Positions 15,733 through 23,836 of a stretch of DNA of 25,943 bases are shown here, piece after piece. The notes under the pieces are model-generated. The model had not been told where the DNA came from. It searched no databases and saw nothing but the letters and a program-made list of their open reading frames with translations. Position 1 is the first letter of the stretch; the number at the start of each line of letters is the position of its first letter. The DNA is taken from assembly GCA_002293525.1 (NCBI GenBank), contig DBDJ01000016.1, forward strand, positions 1-25,943. The letters are read 5' to 3'. Both the position numbers and the translations under genes were made by a program. This DNA is from Lachnospiraceae bacterium UBA935 (GTDB taxonomy: Bacteria; Bacillota; Clostridia; Lachnospirales; Lachnospiraceae).

Positions 15733-16215
15733 ATGAACTTACGCGACCAATATGGATCAGAGCACTTAGACAACATATTTATCTTCGTCATGCGTTCGTA
15801 TCTTCGCTCTCAACATAGCGGCATTCCCACCATAGAATACCCGAGAGTCAAGCACGACAGTGACCATGCAATAGCGGACGATTATTTATTAAAGGCCGTT
15901 ATACTGGTAATTGACGGTCAGCCTCCCGAGATTATTGATGCTATTCTTGAAGCCGAATATCAATCCATACTGGTACAAAACAATCTCTCTGCCAACCAAA
16001 TACTGGAATTGCACATAATAAGACTTATCGTGCCGCCGGTTCTTCAACAACGTAATATAGATGCCTTAGAGGCTTATACAAACCTCTGGAGGGACGATGC
16101 CAATATCTACGCGCAACGGACTTTCTATCCCAACCTGTCTGACCAAGAGCGCGAACGTTTGCATGTAAATCATTTCTTGCCGCCAAAATCAATGTGGCAT
16201 CTTGATGATTTTTAA
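15733..16215 (+). CDS. Uncharacterised 160-aa protein
   Basis: I do not recognise this as a known family. AAGAGG precedes the ATG, and codon use looks normal, so it is probably real. The product is soluble and acidic in part. A central stretch, DYLLKAVILVIDGQPPEIIDA, resembles the short cytoplasmic segment of MotA stator proteins (LLKxGxxLIVDGxDPELI), but there are no membrane helices and the rest does not match, so this is only a faint resemblance. The C-terminal third is rich in aromatic residues and ends NHFLPPKSMWHLDDF. It lies 46 bases after glnA and may be co-transcribed; a strong terminator follows. Confidence 0.6.
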   Translation: MNLRDQYGSEHLDNIFIFVMRSYLRSQHSGIPTIEYPRVKHDSDHAIADDYLLKAVILVIDGQPPEIIDAILEAEYQSILVQNNLSANQILELHIIRLIVPPVLQQRNIDALEAYTNLWRDDANIYAQRTFYPNLSDQERERLHVNHFLPPKSMWHLDDF

Positions 16216-16298
16216 GATAACATCTAATTTATCGGCAAAGCTAATATACCTAAGGAAGCCGATTGCACCAAAAGGATAACATTATTTTTACAAAGCAC

Positions 16299-16340
16299 TG
16301 CCGTGAATTAGGCTGTATAGCCCAAATTTACGGCATTTTT
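16299..16340 (+). terminator. Strong Rho-independent terminator
   Basis: TGCCGTGAATTAGGCT (16299-16314) folds onto AGCCCAAATTTACGGCA (16319-16335) with small internal mismatches and a 4-base loop, followed by TTTTT (16336-16340). It probably ends the glnA/15733 transcript. Confidence 0.85.
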
Positions 16341-16400
16341 GCCGGATAGGCTATCAATCAAGTGAGTCTGAAATCTATAAAAATTTTGCCCCAAAACCCC

Positions 16401-16429
16401 TTGACAAAAATTTATCAAAGAGATATAAT
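16401..16429 (+). promoter_or_regulatory. Perfect consensus sigma-A promoter of SPFH gene
   Basis: TTGACA (16401-16406), a 17-base spacer and TATAAT (16424-16429), with no mismatch to consensus. The start point should be near 16436. An ATATCA motif occurs twice, 11 bases apart, in the first bases of the leader and could be an operator, since such a strong promoter is often repressed. Confidence 0.85.
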
Positions 16430-16472
16430 AATGATATCAAATACATATCAATTTAATAGAGGAGGGCAAGCG

Positions 16473-17537
16473 ATGTCACAATCCAATAATCAACCACAAA
16501 GCAAACTCGAATACGAAGAAAGAGAGGCAAAAACACTTCCCGGCATGGCTATGTTATTGCTCAACATACTGCTTATGCTAATAAGCCTTATAGCGCTTAT
16601 CGCAGTAGCATCCCTTATGACAGGCAGAAGTGATTTCAGCACATTTATCGGGATAGCAGTCATCGTAATCACATTGCTGTATTTATCTATAATCGGCCCG
16701 ATCCTCTTTGTAGGACTTAAGATACTGGGCCCCAACGAGGCATTGGTCCTTACCTTTTTCGGTAAATACTATGGAACCTTACGCGGCGCCGGATTTTTCT
16801 TCGTCAATCCCTTTGTCACCGCCATCAACCCGGCAGCAGAAGCCGCAACCACCACCGGCAAGACCGGAGCTCCTGAATCAGCGGTCAAAGTAGCGACGGG
16901 GTCGTTTCAGTTCGACATGGGAACCCTGCGGAAAAATAAGAAAATATCTCTTAAAGCCATGACCCTCAGCAACGATAAGCAAAAGATCAATGACCAGTTG
17001 GGTAATCCGATCATTATCGGGATTGTAGTCATCTGGAAGGTGGCCAATACGGCCAAGGCTGTCTTCAACGTAGATAACTACAAAGAGTTCCTGTCCATCC
17101 AATGTGATTCGGCCCTAAGAAACATCGTCAGGCTTTACCCTTATGACTGTACCGGCGAAAATCTCGACGGTTCCGATGAGAAATCTCTACGCGGAAGCAG
17201 CGACGAGGTTTCCCAGAGACTGAGAGAAGAAATCCAAGAAAAGGTAGAGATAGCCGGCCTGGAAATCGCCGAAGCACGGATTACCCACTTGTCCTATGCT
17301 CAGGAAATTGCCGCTGCGATGCTGCAGCGTCAACAGGCATCGGCGATTGTGGATGCCAGACAGATGATCGTAGACGGTGCGGTTGGGATGGTGGAAATGG
17401 CACTGGCCAGGCTGAGCGACAGTAATATCGTGGATTTGGATGAGGAACGCAAGGCTGCCATGGTAAGCAACCTATTGGTAGTCCTGTGCGGGAATAAGGA
17501 TGCCCAGCCGATCGTAAACAGCGGAACCCTGTATTAA
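16473..17537 (+). CDS. SPFH (band 7/stomatin-like) membrane protein
   Basis: The start is ATG 16473 behind GAGGAGGG; the frame extends upstream to 16362 but that part lies ahead of the promoter. The product is 354 aa: a short polar N-terminus, two membrane helices (about 25-49 and 57-80), then an SPFH domain (LGPNEALVLTFFGKYYGTLRGAGFFFVNPF; NDQLGNPIIIGIVVIWKV; NYKEFLSIQCDSALRNIV) and a helical flotillin-like stretch (EVSQRLREEIQEKVEIAGLEI; AAAMLQRQQASAIVDARQMIVDG). SPFH proteins assemble into large membrane rings or microdomains. The next gene, 50 bases away, encodes a ribbon-helix-helix protein, a pairing I have often seen with this SPFH subtype. Its exact role is unknown. Confidence 0.88.
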   Translation: MSQSNNQPQSKLEYEEREAKTLPGMAMLLLNILLMLISLIALIAVASLMTGRSDFSTFIGIAVIVITLLYLSIIGPILFVGLKILGPNEALVLTFFGKYYGTLRGAGFFFVNPFVTAINPAAEAATTTGKTGAPESAVKVATGSFQFDMGTLRKNKKISLKAMTLSNDKQKINDQLGNPIIIGIVVIWKVANTAKAVFNVDNYKEFLSIQCDSALRNIVRLYPYDCTGENLDGSDEKSLRGSSDEVSQRLREEIQEKVEIAGLEIAEARITHLSYAQEIAAAMLQRQQASAIVDARQMIVDGAVGMVEMALARLSDSNIVDLDEERKAAMVSNLLVVLCGNKDAQPIVNSGTLY

Positions 17538-17587
17538 ATGTTACTGCTCTCAGGAAGTAACTATTCCACCGTTGAGGAGACAAAGAT

Positions 17588-17767
17588 TTGGAAAATAAAG
17601 AGAATGGTAAAAAACAAGTGCCGCTACGTCTGTCAACTTCGCTTTGGCGGGAACTTAACGCATGGGCGGAAGACGATTTCCGGTCCCTGAACGGGCAGAT
17701 AGAATACCTGTTGACAGAGTGCGTCAAGAAGAGAAAGGGAAAATCCGAACAGGAACCGGGAAACTGA
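17588..17767 (+). CDS. Arc-like ribbon-helix-helix protein, 59 aa, TTG start
   Basis: A small gene with a TTG start, eight bases after GAGGAG (17574-17579). The product begins LENKENGKKQVPLRLSTSLW and continues with a Trp-Ala acidic helix, RSLNGQIEYLL and a basic tail KKRKGK. A beta strand with alternating residues (QVPLRLS) followed by two helices, the second starting RSLNGQIEYLL, is the ribbon-helix-helix fold of Arc-type proteins. No classical toxin gene is adjacent; the partner is the SPFH gene 50 bases upstream, and both share one promoter. It may regulate that strong promoter or serve as an adaptor for the SPFH protein; neither is shown. The stop lies in an exact 10-bp tandem duplication (17761-17780). 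Confidence 0.78.
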   Translation: MENKENGKKQVPLRLSTSLWRELNAWAEDDFRSLNGQIEYLLTECVKKRKGKSEQEPGN

Positions 17768-17939
17768 TAGAAACTGATAGAAATAGTAAGACATGGGTAA
17801 GATATGACACGAAAGATAGGATAAAACACAAAGGGCGCCGTATTTTTGCTGTTAAGCGAGAATCATGGCGCTTTACTATTATACGAATAAAGAATCAAAA
17901 TAATGAAGTGAACATTAATGACATAATAGCGGAGTTTTC

Positions 17940-17966
17940 ATAGGCCTTATGGCCTATTTATAATAT
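17940..17966 (+). terminator. Possible terminator hairpin
   Basis: ATAGGCC (17940-17946), loop TTAT, GGCCTAT (17951-17957), followed by the AT-rich TTATAATATC. The stem is perfect but the T run is broken. The gap 17768-18066 holds this hairpin, a looser GGGCGCC/GGCGC inverted repeat near 17833-17875 and the argH promoter, but no gene. Confidence 0.4.
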
Positions 17967-18005
17967 CATTTTATGATTTTCTTTTATTTCTGTGAACAAA
18001 AAAGA

Positions 18006-18034
18006 TTGAAAAGAACCGTAAAATGTGCTAACAT
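18006..18034 (+). promoter_or_regulatory. Sigma-A promoter of argH-asd
   Basis: TTGAAA (18006-18011), a 17-base spacer and TAACAT (18029-18034), preceded by TG at the extended -10 position. An in-frame ATG at 18025 overlaps this box and is therefore not the start of argH. Confidence 0.6.
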
Positions 18035-18066
18035 CAAGTTCAGATTTGACTATTGGAGGATGTTTT

Positions 18067-19479
18067 ATGGCACAGTTATGGGGCGGTCGTTTTACCAAAT
18101 TAACAGAAGATGCGGTTTTTGCTTTCAATGCCTCCCTGCCTTTTGACAAGAGGTTGTTTGAACAGGATGTCGAAGGCAGCATCGCCCATGTCGTAATGCT
18201 TGAGAAACAACGAATCCTGTCTCTGGCAGAAAAGGATCTTATCGTAAAGGGCCTGGTGGGTATCCGCGAGGATGTTCGGAACGGCAAGTTGACGATTACA
18301 CAGGAACACGAGGACATCCATAGTTTTGTGGAAACGGTTCTGACGGAGCGGATTGGCAATGCCGGTAAAAAGCTGCATACGGGACGGAGCCGCAATGATC
18401 AGGTTGCTCTGGATATGAAACTATATATCCGTCAGGAAATCGTGAACATGGCCGGCGTGATCTATGATCTGTTAGAAACGCTGATGAATCTGATGGAAAA
18501 CCATCTGACTACTTATATGCCTGGTTTTACTCATTTACAGAAAGCGCAGCCGACTACGGTTGCTCATCATATGGGAGCCTATTTTGAGATGTTCAAACGA
18601 GACAGTGATCGCCTGCACGACATTTACCGGCGAATGAACTATTGTCCTTTGGGCTCCGGTGCTTTTGCCGGAACCACCTACCCACTTGACAGGAGCTATA
18701 CCGCGTCTCTGATGGGTTTCGAGGGACCGTCGCTCAACAGCATGGATGCGGTTTCCGATCGGGATTATCTTATTGAGTTTTTAAGTGCTCTGGCAACGGT
18801 CATGATGCACCTGAGCCGTTTCAGCGAAGAAATCATCCTGTGGAATTCCAACGAATACCGCTTTATAGAGATAGATGATGCCTACTCCACCGGAAGCAGC
18901 ATCATGCCTCAGAAAAAAAACCCCGATATCGCCGAATTGGTCAGAGGCAAGACCGGACGTGTATACGGCGCCTTACTGTCGGTATTGACGACGATGAAAG
19001 GCCTGCCCTTGGCCTATAATAAGGATATGCAGGAAGATAAAGAGGTCACCTTTGATGCGATTGATACGGTGAAGCAGTGCCTGTATCTTTTTAACGGTAT
19101 GCTGAAAACCATTTCCTTTCAGGAAGACATCATGGCGGCCAGTGCCATGAACGGCTTTACCAACGCTACGGATGCCGCCGACTATCTGGTAAACAAAGGC
19201 GTACCCTTCCGTGATGCCCACAGCATCGTCGGCCGCCTGGTACTTTACTGTCTGGATCAGGAAACCGCCATCGAAGGAATCCCCCTGGATGAGCTTAAGA
19301 CGATCAGCGACGTGTTTGAAGCGGATGTCTATGAGGCGGTCAGCCTCAGGACATGCGTGGAAAAGCGGCTGACTCTCGGCGCTCCCGGGAAAGCGTCCAT
19401 GCAGGAAGCCATAGCCATCAACAAAGAGTTTCTGGCGCGTTATTGGACCAAGGCACCTTCGGCACCGCGAACTACATAG
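18067..19479 (+). CDS. argH: Argininosuccinate lyase
   Basis: The start is ATG 18067 with GGAGG upstream; the longer frame begins inside the promoter. The 470-aa product fits the fumarase/aspartase superfamily. Landmarks: LWGGRF at the N-terminus, EDIHSFVE, HTGRSRNDQ (104-112), THLQKAQPT with catalytic His156, and the mobile loop TGSSIMPQKKNP (275-286) with the catalytic Ser. It splits argininosuccinate into arginine and fumarate, the last step of arginine synthesis; superfamily members work as tetramers with shared active sites. argG is not in the window. asd follows after 25 bases, so the two amino-acid genes probably share a transcript. Confidence 0.96.
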   Translation: MAQLWGGRFTKLTEDAVFAFNASLPFDKRLFEQDVEGSIAHVVMLEKQRILSLAEKDLIVKGLVGIREDVRNGKLTITQEHEDIHSFVETVLTERIGNAGKKLHTGRSRNDQVALDMKLYIRQEIVNMAGVIYDLLETLMNLMENHLTTYMPGFTHLQKAQPTTVAHHMGAYFEMFKRDSDRLHDIYRRMNYCPLGSGAFAGTTYPLDRSYTASLMGFEGPSLNSMDAVSDRDYLIEFLSALATVMMHLSRFSEEIILWNSNEYRFIEIDDAYSTGSSIMPQKKNPDIAELVRGKTGRVYGALLSVLTTMKGLPLAYNKDMQEDKEVTFDAIDTVKQCLYLFNGMLKTISFQEDIMAASAMNGFTNATDAADYLVNKGVPFRDAHSIVGRLVLYCLDQETAIEGIPLDELKTISDVFEADVYEAVSLRTCVEKRLTLGAPGKASMQEAIAINKEFLARYWTKAPSAPRTT

Positions 19480-19504
19480 ATTTCAACAAAGGAGAGATAT
19501 TATT

Positions 19505-20593
19505 ATGAGTGAAAAATTAAAAGCAGGAATATTAGGAGGAACCGGTATGGTGGGGCAGCGCTTCATCACCCTGCTGGAAAATCATCCATGGTTTGAAGTG
19601 GCCGTGATTGCCGCCAGTCCCCGCTCGGCCGGCCAGACATATGAAGCGGCGGTGGGAGAACGCTGGAAAATGTCCACGCCGATGCCGGAAGCCGTAAAGA
19701 ACAAGATCGTCATGAACGTAAATGACGTAGAACAGGTGGCAGCCGGCGTTGATTTCGTTTTCAGTGCCGTGGACATGAGCAAAGAGGAAATCAAGAAGAT
19801 CGAAGAAGATTACGCCAAGGCAGAAGTACCGGTAGTATCCAACAATTCAGCCCACCGCTGGACCCCCGATGTCCCGATGATCATACCGGAACTCAATCCC
19901 GGTCACATGCAGGTAATCGAATCCCAGAAGCAAAGACTGGGTACGAAAAACGGTTTCATTGCGGTAAAACCTAACTGCTCCATTCAAAGCTATACCCCGG
20001 TCTTATCCGCATGGAAGGAATTTGAACCGACGGAAGTCGTCGTCACCACTTATCAGGCCATCTCAGGTGCCGGCAAGACCTTTAAAGACTGGCCGGAAAT
20101 GGTTGAAAACGTAATTCCCTACATTGGCGGCGAAGAGGAGAAAAGTGAAAAAGAACCTCTGCGGATCTGGGGTGAAGTCAAAAACGGCATCATTGAACCG
20201 GCCGAGTCACCGGCAATCACCTGCCAGTGCATCCGGGTTCCGGTATTAAACGGCCATATGGCGGCAGTTTTTGTAAACTTCAAACATAAGCCCACGGCAG
20301 CACAGCTGATTGAAAGACTCAACGTTTTCCGCGGCGAACCGCAGCGGCTGGATCTTCCCAGTGCCCCCAAGCAGTTTATCCGATACTTTGAAGAAGAAAA
20401 CCGGCCCCAGGTCAAACTGGACGTTGATTACGAAAACGGCATGGGGATTACCGTCGGACGGATCCGCGAAGATTCAATATATGATTTTAAATTTATCGGC
20501 CTGTCCCATAACACGGTGCGCGGCGCGGCCGGCGGCGGAGTTCTCAGTGCCGAGCTGCTGAAAGCCAACGGATTTATCAGTTCCCGGCTTTAG
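19505..20593 (+). CDS. asd: Aspartate-semialdehyde dehydrogenase
   Basis: A 362-aa protein that reduces aspartyl phosphate with NADPH, the branch point to lysine, threonine and methionine and to diaminopimelate for the wall. The nucleotide loop is GILGGTGMVGQRF (8-20), active-site Cys158 lies in KPNCSIQ, SGAGK follows near 187, and the second catalytic residue His251 is in VPVLNGHMA. The spacing and the NCSIQ form (rather than NCTTI/NCTVI of enteric enzymes) resemble the archaeal/fungal-type branch that is also found in Clostridia. AAAGGAG precedes the ATG at good distance. It lies 25 bases after argH. The next gene is 74 bases away with no strong terminator between. Confidence 0.95.
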   Translation: MSEKLKAGILGGTGMVGQRFITLLENHPWFEVAVIAASPRSAGQTYEAAVGERWKMSTPMPEAVKNKIVMNVNDVEQVAAGVDFVFSAVDMSKEEIKKIEEDYAKAEVPVVSNNSAHRWTPDVPMIIPELNPGHMQVIESQKQRLGTKNGFIAVKPNCSIQSYTPVLSAWKEFEPTEVVVTTYQAISGAGKTFKDWPEMVENVIPYIGGEEEKSEKEPLRIWGEVKNGIIEPAESPAITCQCIRVPVLNGHMAAVFVNFKHKPTAAQLIERLNVFRGEPQRLDLPSAPKQFIRYFEEENRPQVKLDVDYENGMGITVGRIREDSIYDFKFIGLSHNTVRGAAGGGVLSAELLKANGFISSRL

Positions 20594-20667
20594 TCCCGGC
20601 AAGCGGTCTTGATGTGACCATTTTCAGGGGCAGAATTTTATGTCTTATAAGGGGAGGGGGTATCCAT

Positions 20668-22389
20668 ATGGACGAATTACGCTATCAAGTAGATTTGCTG
20701 AATGCAATCAATCAGAAACTGACCAATGATGAAAAAATGTATCGGCTGATCTGTAATACATCCAATAGTGCGTTTATTTATCAGGATCTTAAAGAGAATG
20801 TCATCCGCACGGCCGGCAACTGGAGTTTTTATTTTGATTTTACCATCAAAGAATTCAGTGACATCACGATTCTGTTCGGTTATGTAGAAGAAAACTATAT
20901 AACGGCGCTCCGTGATTTGCTGGATCTGGAAAAATTCGGCCTGAAGCGTGACAGCGCCATTATCAAGCTCCGTGATTCCCAGATCTGGGTAGAGTGTGAA
21001 GCCGCAGTCATCTATGACGATTTCGGTATTCCGCTCGAGAAAGTACTGCGCTTTAAGAATATTACCAAACTGAAAAACCAGAATGACGAACTGACATATA
21101 TGGCCTATTATGACGTTCTCACCGGGCTTTATAACCGCAATTATTTCGTCCGGCTGCTGGGTGACTTTATCAGGAAAGCGGAAGCGGCAAATGACATCAT
21201 CTCGGTTATGTTCATCGACATCGATGATTTCCGGAAAGTAAACGACAGCATGGGGATTATCATCGGAGATGAAATCATGCAGCAGTTCGGCCAGTTCCTG
21301 AGCGAGTTCAAGAGCGAGCAGGTTCTGGTGTCACATTTTAACGGGGATATTTACTGTATCGCCATCTATAACCCCTTCGGGAACCGCAGCGTGGAAGCCA
21401 TCCACAAGGCGATTCAGAAGCGGCTAGGCTTGCCGTTCAGCCTAAGCACGGGCCAGGAAGTCACGATTTCGGTAAGCGTGGGGGTCGCGGAATATCCCGA
21501 AGCCGCCCGGACGACACTGGAACTGATCAACTGTGCCGAGATCGTCATGTTTAAGGCCAAATCGTCAGGCAGCGGGACGATTCAGTTTTTTGACGCCCCG
21601 ATCCTGCAGGATTTTCTTAATAACGTAGCAATTGAAAACAAATTGAAGGAAGCCGTGTTTAACCAGAACTTCATCCTTCATTTCCAGCCCCAGTATACCA
21701 GCAATGATAAAAAGCTGCGGGGCATGGAGACCCTGATACGCTGGCGCGATTATGACGGCAAGATGATCAGTCCGATGACATTTATCCCGATCGCGGAAAA
21801 AAACGGGGCGATCATCCCGATCGGCACATGGGTGATCGAAGAAAGCATCCGCATCTATTCAACGTGGAAAAAAACTTACCGTCAGGACATGATCCTGTCC
21901 CTCAACATATCGGCGATCCAATACGCCAGAAACGATTTCATTGATACCGTCCTTAGCATCATTTCCAAATATGACGTGGATCCGCGAGGGATCGAACTGG
22001 AGATTACGGAAAGCGTCCTGATCAATGATTTTAAGGACATAAGAGAGAAGCTTCATATTCTGAGGGAATATGGGATCCGGATCTCGCTGGATGATTTCGG
22101 AACCGGGTTTTCCTCGCTGTCTTATCTGAAAGGCCTTCCTATTGACACCCTGAAAATAGACAAGAGTTTTATCGACACCGTCATAACTGACAGCAACACC
22201 CGTATCATCACCGAATCCATTATCTACATGGTCAAAAAACTGGGGTTTGAGACGGTGGCGGAAGGTGTTGAGACCGAAGAGCAGTTTGAATACCTGAAAT
22301 CAATCGGCTGCGACTGCATCCAGGGATATTTATTAGGGCGTCCGATGCCGCCGGGGGACCTGGAAAAAGACGTGCTTCAGTGTCTGTGA
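20668..22389 (+). CDS. c-di-GMP phosphodiesterase: PAS-like, degenerate GGDEF, EAL
   Basis: The start is ATG 20668 behind a GGGGAGGGGG tract; the product is 573 aa. Residues 1-135 form a PAS-like sensor region. Residues 140-310 are a GGDEF-type domain (DVLTGLYNRNYF), but the signature loop is FNGDIY (224-229) instead of GGDEF, so cyclase activity is unlikely. Residues 320-570 are an EAL domain with METLIRW (Glu354), Asn413 in LNIS, LEITES, Asp475-Asp476 in DDFGTGFSSL, Lys496, AEGVE (Glu532) and CIQGYLLG (Gln552). All metal and substrate residues expected of an active phosphodiesterase are present, with ETL replacing EAL. No membrane helix is seen, so it is cytosolic. It lies 21 bases ahead of the ATPase gene. 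The GGDEF relic may bind GTP as a regulatory input. Confidence 0.9.
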   Translation: MDELRYQVDLLNAINQKLTNDEKMYRLICNTSNSAFIYQDLKENVIRTAGNWSFYFDFTIKEFSDITILFGYVEENYITALRDLLDLEKFGLKRDSAIIKLRDSQIWVECEAAVIYDDFGIPLEKVLRFKNITKLKNQNDELTYMAYYDVLTGLYNRNYFVRLLGDFIRKAEAANDIISVMFIDIDDFRKVNDSMGIIIGDEIMQQFGQFLSEFKSEQVLVSHFNGDIYCIAIYNPFGNRSVEAIHKAIQKRLGLPFSLSTGQEVTISVSVGVAEYPEAARTTLELINCAEIVMFKAKSSGSGTIQFFDAPILQDFLNNVAIENKLKEAVFNQNFILHFQPQYTSNDKKLRGMETLIRWRDYDGKMISPMTFIPIAEKNGAIIPIGTWVIEESIRIYSTWKKTYRQDMILSLNISAIQYARNDFIDTVLSIISKYDVDPRGIELEITESVLINDFKDIREKLHILREYGIRISLDDFGTGFSSLSYLKGLPIDTLKIDKSFIDTVITDSNTRIITESIIYMVKKLGFETVAEGVETEEQFEYLKSIGCDCIQGYLLGRPMPPGDLEKDVLQCL

Positions 22390-22410
22390 CGGAAAATCAA
22401 GGGGATTATT

Positions 22411-23778
22411 ATGATAATAGGGCGAACTTCAGAAGTGAAATATTTAAACACCTATTATGACCGAGCGGGAAGCCAGATCATTGTCATTTACGGGCAGAGA
22501 GGCATCGGGAAGACGGCGGTCATCAGCCAGTTCATCCAGGACAAGCCGAATTATACCTATCGGGCCCGCTCCTGTTCTGAAAGAGAACAGCTTTATCAGT
22601 GGGGCAAGGAACTGCGGAAGCGGGGAATAAAGACTCAGAAATACCCGGCTTTTACGGATATCTTTGATGCCGTGACCGAAACCGGAAGGGCGAAAAAAGT
22701 CCTTGTGATCGATGATTTTCATTATATCGTTAAAAATAGTCAGTCCTTCATGAAGGAGCTGGTTGCTTTTGCCCATGACCAGTGGAACAGCGGACAGCTG
22801 ATGGTGATCCTGTGCAGTTCTTCGATCGGCTGGGTGGAAAACAGCATGGTCGGGAAGATCGGAGAAGCGGCTTATGAACTTTCCGGGTTCTTGAAAATAA
22901 AAGAACTGGGCTTTCAGGAGATGTTTGATTACTTTTCCGGCTTCCGGATTGAAGAATGTGTGGAGGCCTATGCCATCTTAGGGGGCATCCCGGGGATCTG
23001 GCAGTATTTTGACGATAAGATCAGCATCAAGGAAAACATATGCCGGAACATCCTGTCCCCGCGCAGCTTTTTACACAAGCACGGGGAGCGCATGGTAGCC
23101 GAGGAATTGCGGGAAACCGGGGTCTATAACACCATTTTGGCGGCCATCGCCGAAGGCAACCGCAAACTCAACGACTTATACCTGCATACGGAGTTTTCCC
23201 GGGCCAAGATCAGCGTTTACCTAAAGAACCTGATGGAACTGGAACTGGTGGAAAAGGTATTTTCCTATGATGCGGAAGGAAAAGAAAACGTCCAGAAGGG
23301 CGTTTACCGGATCAGAAACCACTTTGTCAATTTTTATTTCACCTATTTTTATCCCAATATCAGCGCCCTGAACAGTTTAAGCTCGACTGAGTTTTATACC
23401 CGCCACATCGCGCCGACATTTAAGAGCTATGTCGCGGATTATTTCCGGATGGTATGTACCCAGAAACTGGATCAGTGGAACAAAAGGAACCGGCTGCCGA
23501 TTATCTATGAGCAGTGCGGGGAGTGGGTCGGCAAGACCGGAAATATCGACATCGTGGCACAGGATGATAACGCCAATACCCTGATCGGCCTGTGTAACTG
23601 GGAAAAGCCCATGATGACATATGAGGATTATGAATGGCTTCTTTTCAGTACTGGCAAGGCCAAGCTGAAGCCGAACCATATTTATTTGTTTTCTGTCGGC
23701 CATTTTGATGAAAAGCTCAGCTTGGAGGCCAAGGTCAAAGCGAACATCAAACTGATCGGCGTCGATGAATTTCATTAA
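22411..23778 (+). CDS. AAA-type ATPase with C-terminal DUF234 domain
   Basis: A 455-aa protein. The P-loop is GQRGIGKT (28-35), Walker B is VLVIDDFHY (97-105), a sensor-like strand MVILCSSS lies near 131, and AILGGIPGIWQYF follows near 188: the order seen in the archaeal-type STAND/AAA ATPase family (PF01637). A winged-helix-like part follows (about 245-300). The C-terminal DUF234 domain (about 310-455) is related to PD-(D/E)XK nucleases: Asp380 in GNIDIVAQDD is kept, but the usual GECKW-like strand reads GLCNW (393-397), which loses both the Glu and the Lys. Nuclease activity is therefore doubtful. GGGG and an in-frame ATG lie just after the EAL gene. The function is unknown. Confidence 0.87.
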   Translation: MIIGRTSEVKYLNTYYDRAGSQIIVIYGQRGIGKTAVISQFIQDKPNYTYRARSCSEREQLYQWGKELRKRGIKTQKYPAFTDIFDAVTETGRAKKVLVIDDFHYIVKNSQSFMKELVAFAHDQWNSGQLMVILCSSSIGWVENSMVGKIGEAAYELSGFLKIKELGFQEMFDYFSGFRIEECVEAYAILGGIPGIWQYFDDKISIKENICRNILSPRSFLHKHGERMVAEELRETGVYNTILAAIAEGNRKLNDLYLHTEFSRAKISVYLKNLMELELVEKVFSYDAEGKENVQKGVYRIRNHFVNFYFTYFYPNISALNSLSSTEFYTRHIAPTFKSYVADYFRMVCTQKLDQWNKRNRLPIIYEQCGEWVGKTGNIDIVAQDDNANTLIGLCNWEKPMMTYEDYEWLLFSTGKAKLKPNHIYLFSVGHFDEKLSLEAKVKANIKLIGVDEFH

Positions 23779-23836
23779 TGATTGTTCCTGCGGCATGACA
23801 TAGCTCATGTGGCACGGAATAAGTTTAGGATGGTCT

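Noticed and set aside
16362..16472. Longer N-terminus of the SPFH protein
   Set aside because: It runs through the perfect promoter at 16401-16429; ATG 16473 is behind GAGGAGGG.
17662..17943. 93-codon plus-strand frame after the SPFH gene
   Set aside because: It overlaps the better supported 59-aa ribbon-helix-helix gene in another frame, and its product is an unstructured basic peptide.
20594..20667. Terminator or promoter between asd and the EAL gene
   Set aside because: Only a 4-base GGTC/GACC stem and no convincing -35/-10 pair could be found.
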